Below the pieces are notes generated by a model. It was not told the origin of the DNA. It searched no databases and worked only from the letters and a program-made list of their open reading frames with translations. This document shows positions 56,957 to 64,000 of a stretch of DNA of 64,000 bases, piece by piece (position 1 is the first letter of the stretch; each line of letters opens with the position of its first letter). This stretch comes from Monocercomonoides exilis. Its lineage: Eukaryota; Preaxostyla; Oxymonadida; Polymastigidae. The position numbers were made by a program, and so were the translations under genes. The stretch is taken from positions 652,001 to 716,000 of the forward strand of contig LSRY02000045.1 in the NCBI GenBank assembly GCA_001643675.2, in the 5' to 3' direction.

Positions 56957-57278
56957 AGTGAAAAAAACCCTTGTATATGACATTTTCATTTGAATAAATC
57001 AACAAATTCCATATATGTGAAAGTTTGTTGAATTTCAACTCCGCCTTTGACTTCTTTTTGTCCAATATTTCGTATTTCAATTGAAAAATCTGAAACAAAA
57101 TAATTTGGTCTTTATTGATCATATGACCCAGTTGTTTTGTTTCAGTTTTTTCAATTGAAATACGAAATATTGGACAAAAAGAAGTCAAAGGCGGAGTTGA
57201 AATTCAACAAACTTTCACATATATGGAATTTGTTGATTTATTCAAATGAAAATGTCATATACAAGGGTTTTTTTCACT
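56957..57278. repeat. Near-perfect palindrome, 144-bp arms
   Basis: 56,957-57,100 is repeated in reverse complement at 57,135-57,278, with a 34-bp spacer and very few mismatches. Both arms contain the same short coding-like frame (KYEILDKKKSKAELKFNKLS) facing outward from the centre. It may be a fossil inverted duplication or the end of a transposon, and it lies just before a decayed transposase. Confidence 0.88.
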
Positions 57279-57977
57279 TGCGATGGGGCATTAATCATGC
57301 GTATTTGAATCATATTATTCATGCTATTTTTTCACAAATAAAAAATCTTTTATTTCAAAATTTTATTGTATTTGTCAATTTATATTATTTAATTTTTTTC
57401 ATGTGTCTCATTTTTTTTTTTGAACAATTCAATATGGTAAGAAATTTTTGCATTATGAATTATGTTCCACAAAATTCAGTCACTCACCATTCATGTTTGT
57501 TGTTAAATGTTGTCAACAATAATTCTTTAATTATTATGGTTGTTTCGGTTTTGCATGTTTGTCTATCTTTTTTCTGGAAATACCTTTTGTATTATCAACT
57601 TTTAGTACATCTTCATTTGGAACAGTTTTAACATAATTCATTCCAAAATGAGACCTCCAAATCATTTCATCATTTTTGTCTCGAAACTCTTCAAAAACAA
57701 AAGTTTCATTAATTCGTTCCTTTTTCGATGCATGTGAAATGAGAAAAGTGAAAATTCCTTCAAACATTCGAATTGCAATGGAACTCAATTGCACACCGAG
57801 TGTTATCTGCAGATTCGAACCGGATTCAAAATGAAAAATGTTCCTGAGAAAAAGAACACGTTGATGATTCGAAAGAAAGAAGAACGAGTCATGGAAATAC
57901 TGAAAAATTCATAAGATAAAAGAAAGCAAATCACATCATAAACGCTTTGAGTCGTTGTTGCGAAAGTTTGTCATGAA

Positions 57978-58996
57978 ATGCCTTCTCACAATTCACATTT
58001 TTCATTCATGAAAAGGCATGCCGAGGAATTGATGATCGTCTCTTCAAGAGTGAGAGATGAAAAAAGAATGAAATTTTCTGAACAAAGTATTTTTACCTGG
58101 ATAAATCATTTAACTCAATGTGTAAATGGAAAATATTCTTCAATGATCTTCTGTACTGATGAATCAGGTTATCATGCCTATGAAGACACAAGAAATGTGA
58201 ACCTTATTGTTGGAACAAATGATAATCGTGAAATTAATCACATACCTGTGGACAGAGGAGAAAAAAGGATTTCATTGCTCCATTGCATTTCGCTTGATGG
58301 GACTTTTGTTCCTCCTTGTTTTCTGGTGCAAAAACCATTCAACACTAGATCTCTTCAGTCTCTTTGCTATCAAATATGAATTCATGGTTGTGTGGAAATC
58401 GGAAATTCGTCTCATTTCACAAATAAGTTGTTTGAAAACTGGATTGAGAAAGTTTTCATTCCTCATATGGGGGAAAATACGGACTTTCAAGCTTTTTATG
58501 CACACAGCAAGAAAAAATTGTTTCACTTATAACTTTGTTTCGTTTTCTCGGATTTCAAAATAAATTTGATTTTTGTATCCGCAAACATGCATCATTGAAA
58601 TCAAAACATAAGGGTTTGTGACATTTCACGAATGCTTAAAAATAAACCCATTTTTATTGTGTTTTTTGCTAAAAAAAAGTCAATGAAAAGTGCATAATTT
58701 TTCATTGAAAATGCCTGAAGTCAAAAATTTCGTCCCATATCAACATCAAAAGAATGATTTTTCCAGATAAGCATGCACAAGCAGTGTTGATGCGTGATGT
58801 GTGCCTAATACACCTGTTTTTCAACGAATTGACTCGACTTGCTAATGAAAATATATTGCTTTCGGTTTTCATCCGAATGCAACACATTTGTTGCTGTCAT
58901 TGGATTTATCAATTATCTCACTTTGGAAGCTTCGAATTCAACAGGTTCGGTTGTGTTCAACGCACGACTGCGTGGAACATCTTTTGTGGGGTGTAA
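57978..58996 (+). pseudogene. Decayed pogo-like (DDE_1 superfamily) transposase
   Basis: The first segment (57,978-58,379) has FSFMKRHAEEL, FCTDESGYHAYED (first catalytic Asp) and ISLLHCISLDGTFVPP. After frameshifts, 58,404-58,530 reads HFTNKLFENWIEKVFIPHM in another frame. At about 58,780-58,900 a fragment around LANENILL may correspond to the later DDE region. The order matches pogo/jerky-type transposases. Multiple frame changes and stops mean it is dead. Confidence 0.65.
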
Positions 58997-58999
58997 TGA

Positions 59000-61900
59000 A
59001 TGCAATATTGCAAGTTGCTTTATCAATCACAATTTTTCTGTTTTAAAAAAAAGTGGACTTGTGAATGATTTTCACAAAACTCCATCAACAACGCGAATCA
59101 TCAAAGAAAGCTTCGAAAAAGTAATCGAAATCATGAAATTGAACAATAAATTATTTCTACTTTTATGCACAAGACAAACAAAAGGTGGAGAGAAGGGGAA
59201 TAATAAACAAGCCCTGGGTGACGTGATGACTTCTGACGTGACATTATCGATTTTTGACGGACGTGACAAAAATTTCCACGTCACAAAGCAAAACCAACAT
59301 TATTGTTTTATTGTTTCATAAAAATAAATATTTTCCGATTTGAATTTTTTTGAAAATTGAGATAATCAAATTTTCCATTATGAATTTTAAACTGACGTTC
59401 AAGCGGCAATCGGAATTTTGACGCGTCACTGAAGTCACTTCCTGTCAGCTATTCGAAAAAGTTTAATGAATGAGCAAAAGAACAAAATAAACCACTCATA
59501 TCAAAAGAAAGTTTTGATTTCATTTTTCAGGAAACACAACCATTAATTCTCTTATTGTGGAAGATTATTCAACTTTTATTATGAAAGAGTCAATGACAAA
59601 TCTGTAAAATCCAAAAAATAAAACTATTTATCGTTTTTCACACTGATGCAAACAATGGAATGGAGAATATTGACAAGGTTTGAATTGCACATCTATTTAA
59701 ATTAAAAATTTATTAACATTTTTGTTATAATTCTTTTTCAAAATGTTTATTAATTTTGTTTGGCGAATTTATGTCATTCAAAATTTTCAAATAAAAATTT
59801 TGAGCATTGAAAAAATGCTTCCATGTCAACAGATAAAAAAATCGATTGCATAAACGTTTCGCACTTTCAACACATATTAAAAAATGATAATAACGGATTT
59901 TCCTTCAATGATTAGCGAAAAATAAACTGAGACTTTTCAAGAAGTCATTGAAATTGTCAAATGCAGATATTCAGAATGTGCAGCATTGCTATTTGAAAAT
60001 TATTGATGCAAATTAGCATATTTGATTAGGAATCTATTATTGAAACAAATGATTCACATTTCATTCCCAGACATTTGAGATGTGTTGTATAAATATAATA
60101 TAGCTTATGGCAATTTCTTTTCTCATCAGAATTACAATTTTTTATTTATAGAACAAGGTTTTTCTAATTCGAACTTTTTAAAAACTTCTTATCATTTATT
60201 TATATTTTTTGCGATTTTGTTTTATTCAATATCAACTTCTCTCTTCTGAGGTTGTTTGATATTTAGGAAATTGAAGCGGAATAATTGAGGAGGTGAGATG
60301 AACTTTAACTTGAAAAAGAAATGGATGAAATACAGACTGGAGCAACGAGAAAAGGAGATATTATCCATTTTTTAATGAGACTGATATTCAAATTAGTTAT
60401 TCAAAAAAGATTTTCACTAAAGAAAATCAGAAAATGAAAATGTCGAAAGGATAAGTCCATTTTTGTCTATTCACATCATTTAGAAAAAGCAAATTATAAA
60501 TTGAATATAATGGAATAAAACATCAAAAGATTCCTTGTTTTCAATTTTGAGAAATAAAAAAAAGGAAGAGTGAAAGATGAAAAAATATTTTTATTAATCA
60601 TTCATACATAAAATAATAAATTAAAATAAACGAAAAAACAAAATCATCAAATTTTATCGGAAAAAATTCTAATGTTGCATGAAATAAAAAGAAAAAATCT
60701 TCATATTTTTCTTTTTCTTTCTTTTCATATATTTCCCTTTTTCTTTTTCCATTTCATAAACCATCTTTCCTTTCAATCGCCTTGAAACCGAATTAGAAAA
60801 ATCTCAAGCCATCACATGTAATTCTGTCATTCTGCATTTGTTTATGAATCTCCTCAAAAACAACATCAATGGATCTTCCTTTCAACAAGTCAAAAATTTC
60901 AAAAGCTCTGTTATTCAAAGCTGCTTCAATCAAAAAATACATCGGTTGTAAATATCTCTGAAATTATCCCTTGATGCTCGATGCACCTGGGCAATGCTGT
61001 TGAATAGCCAAACAAATTCTTCATTTCGCAATCGACAATAGCGTCAATAAATATTTATCATTTCAATTTATCTCGTAAAAAGAAGCACTTCTTTGACTTC
61101 TCTTCCTCTTTTCTCCTCCTTTCTCGTTCAAACAACAAATCTTGTCAGTTCTTCCAGTTCTCTTTTTATTTCTCTTATGAAATGCAAATCATTCACAATG
61201 ACATATGGGTAATTCTTTTTGAAAAGTCGCAAACGTTTAACTGATCTGAAAATTAGATCAAAAATGATCAAAAAATGTTGATCATTCCGTTACCATCATA
61301 TGTTGCTGAGTATTATTCTTTTCAGTTTTGTCACCCTATCTCCGAATATTGCGTTTCAATGAAACAGATTTCATATATTATTTTCACTGCTAAATCATAT
61401 TTATGAAATTTAAACTTTTTTTCTTGTTTTTTGGAGCAACTGAATAATTTGTTCATATTTCTTTGTTTTCATTTCAATTGTTCGAATAAACGTTTTGATT
61501 TTCTGTATGTGGACTTTTTTTTGAATATGTTCCTATGCAGAAAGACTAATAGAATTAGCTTGCTTTTATTCGAGTATTTTTTGTTAGAAATTATTAAACA
61601 GGAAAAATATTTCGAAACTGAGCTGATTGTAATTAAAAGAAATTCAATAGGCTGTTAATATTGAGCTGTTATTAATGTTATAATTCATAAATGAAGAATA
61701 TCATATAATTTCTCAAAAATTTATGTCCTTTTATAAAATATATTCAAAAAAGAAATGACATCTCAAGTTTTGAATCATATCAAGAATCATATCTTAAATA
61801 GCTTTCAACTTTTCATTTTCTTTTTTGCACATCCGTTTATTCTCATTTCAACACCCTTCCAAAAGAAATTCTGTTCAAACTATTCCATCAGATCAAAAAA

Positions 61901-62040
61901 GATGAGATTTCAGTAATGATTGACGTCTCTAATTTGAACATGGACTTTGTGTTTGTGACACGAAAGGAGCTGCAATTTTGTGTGATGAGTTGAATCAAAA
62001 AGCTTCTTGAAGCTGATGCACTGCAGCATTCGTCTCTTTT
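59000..62040. other. Gene-poor AT-rich stretch
   Basis: No gene is supported. A short plus-strand tail to 59,321 contains TGACGTGA/GACGTGAC repeats. The rest is AT-rich with short random frames. Confidence 0.55.
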
Positions 62041-64000
62041 CTCAGCGCCATTAAAATTCTTTATCTTTTTTAACTGGAGCAGCTCTCCAGTCAGTTTCTC
62101 CATTCTGGAGATGGAGAAACAAGGAGAAGAAAGCTGCAGGAGATGATAAATCATCTTCATCTTTGCCTTCGTCATCAGCGCCTGCAGTTGTTCCTTCGGA
62201 TGCATCGTCAGTGGAGGCTTCATGCATTTCGGCAGCAGCGACGAACGAAATTGAGAGGTGGCTACGGATAGTTGTGAAGAAAGCAGCTGGGTTGTTGTTG
62301 CTTCCATTGTTGCAATCACTTCAATCACTTCAATCACTATTACATGCACTCTAAGTTTTCAAAGTTGGCTTGTTGTGCTCTGCTGAACAGAATGTGCTGT
62401 GTTCGTTCAATGTGTAATGCTTTTCATTCAACTTGTGGCTTTGCTCCCATTTCTTGATGACTTCCTGAGAAAGAAGTCGTAAAAAAACCTGTCAAAACAG
62501 CGGTTGATGTGAATGCGTCACTGCCAATATTCAATCCGCCTGAGCCATCGCTGGCTTCATTGACCATTGAATTCCTTGCAAACCGATAGAAGCAGTCGAG
62601 ACATGCGGAGTAATGAAGATGGACAACAAAATTAGGAGGCGAATGGTTGCTGTGAATAAAGTGGGAGAGATTGTGGAGAAGATGCTGGAGGCGGCGGAGC
62701 AGAGGGGCTGATGATGGAAGATGTGCTACTGTCGCCTGCAGCGATAATGCTGCATTTGCTGGAAGAAAGAAATGAAGAAGAAGAAGTTGGAAAAGGAAAA
62801 GGAGGAGAATAGGATGAGCGGGCTGACAGAGCAGTGGCAGTAGAAGGACAAGATTATCCAGATGAATTAGAGGAAGAAACTGGAGCTGAACGAGAGGAAC
62901 AACGCAGAGGTGATGCAGGTGAAGGATGTGAAGGAGCAGCTGGTGACGATGAAGAAGAAGGCGGAACTGATTAATATGAGGATTGAGAAGTGAAGAATCG
63001 ATGCGCGCAGCAGGGCGTTGTGGTGAGTTGGAACAGCAAGGGGTCGATGCAGGAAATTGAAGTTTCACTTGCACCGTATTCTTTGTTAATGTCTGTATGT
63101 GGACGAATAATTCTGTCTAAGGCTTCGCTGATTCCGCTGTTGTGCTGTGTAAAAAGCACAAGGAGAAGTTCACAGCGAGCATCGGGGATGGAAGTATTGT
63201 GATGCTTGGGCTAGATCTCAATGGGAAGGGGGTTTTCGTGAAAGTGGGGAGCGGGGTGAGTGTTGTGAGAAAAACAAACAACGATAGTGGAAGAGGTTGT
63301 GGAAGTGAGGGAACGAGATCTGGGATCAGCAAGAGATCAGAGAAGAATGGTGCCGAGGCCAGTGATGGCGGTGATTGTGGAGGAGGAGTTGATGAAACTG
63401 TGAGACAGAAGAATTGCAAAACGGAGAAGGAATTGAAGGTGATGATTGTATTGTCGAAATTGCAGAAGTAGACTGCATGCGAGCAGAAGATGCTGTTCAA
63501 GAAGGCGATTGAGAAGCAGCAGAAGGCGCTTGAGCAAAAAAGAAGGAGCAGATGAAAATGAATGCATCATATGAAGAGATTGCTTAATGAATGCCTGGTA
63601 ATGTGAAGAAGCTGGAAGAGAATGCGGTGCAAGTGGACTTTGGAGTAAGTAGGGAAGAAAAGACTGTAGAAAGAGACGAGAGAGATAGATGGAGAAAGGA
63701 GGAGGAAGAGGAACAGAAGTTAAGGTGTTGAATACGAGGAAGAAGAGGAGTGTGAAAAGGCAGCAGAAAGAAATGCAAGCGCGCAGTAGGGGATTCCGCT
63801 GTATCAGCATAATGATCCGAAGAGAGAGCGGGATGACTGGATGTGAACTGCAGTTCCAGCAATGGCAAAGAAAAATGAAGGGAAGGCGAATGTCGTGCAG
63901 TGGCTGTATTTGCTTCTTGAGCAGATGACAGACAGAAGAGAACGGGAAGAGGCGGAGTGGCTTGTGACTTCGCCTGGCGGATTAGGTGCAGGGCTGTCTG
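62041..64000 (+). pseudogene. Degenerate coding-like region at window edge
   Basis: GC content rises and plus-strand fragments look coded but change frame often. Examples are SSSAPAVVPSDASSVEAS near 62,170, AYPYS-type remnants near 63,080, EQMKMNASYEEIA near 63,545, EENAVQVDFGVSREEKT near 63,620 and NVVQWLYLLLEQMTDRRE near 63,890, the last running off the window. The product would be a Lys/Glu-rich coiled-coil protein. No family is recognised. It may be a pseudogene, or a gene with undetected introns. Confidence 0.3.

Overview
The window is nuclear DNA of an AT-rich, intron-bearing protist. An oxymonad-like flagellate (Preaxostyla) is the best guess, as inference. The reasons are very short GT-AG introns (37-82 nt) in two clear host genes, a large secreted beta-helix-type surface protein with a transmembrane helix and a C-terminal pseudokinase, and a Maverick/Polinton DNA virus-like transposon. 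There is no bacterial-style operon structure in the flanks.

Layout. Positions 1-10.5 kb are mostly gene-poor and hold a broken minus-strand gene (3.05-6.34 kb) that joins a ubiquitin-specific-protease (USP) domain to a DDE-transposase-like domain, plus hairpin repeats. Positions 10,568-32,142 are one Polinton bounded by 2.19-kb terminal inverted repeats (TIRs) that are almost identical. It carries protein-primed DNA polymerase B, an RVE-type integrase, two phage-tail-like fibre/collar proteins, an AEP primase-SF3 helicase enclosed in its own 133-bp inverted repeat, a candidate major capsid protein, a small amphipathic virion-type protein, an FtsK/HerA-type packaging ATPase and five smaller unknown genes. 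A 1.1-kb foldback element follows at 32.3-33.4 kb. Positions 33.5-44 kb are low-complexity and degenerate, with a broken surface-protein gene (41.4-42.7 kb) and a CTT microsatellite of about 47 units. Positions 44.2-46.0 kb hold two divergent intact host genes: a CIAO2/MIP18-type Fe-S assembly factor and a calcineurin-like phosphoesterase. Positions 48.9-56.0 kb hold the large surface protein with its pseudokinase. Positions 57-59 kb hold a 144-bp-arm palindrome and a decayed pogo-like transposase. The last kilobases are degenerate coding-like DNA.

The most unusual signal is systematic. Nearly every core Polinton gene, and the USP-transposase gene, is interrupted by in-frame TAA or TAG (two TGA in the helicase gene) with the reading frame otherwise kept. 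Almost all of these sit where Gln (or Trp for TGA) reads naturally, so they fit CAR-to-TAR and TGG-to-TGA changes. The two intact host genes use only CAA/CAG for Gln, and intact Polinton genes end in TAA, so a plain UAR=Gln code does not fit. C-to-T mutational silencing, context-dependent readthrough, or systematic base-calling error in repeats remain open. The TIRs are nearly identical, so the element looks young even though its genes are broken.
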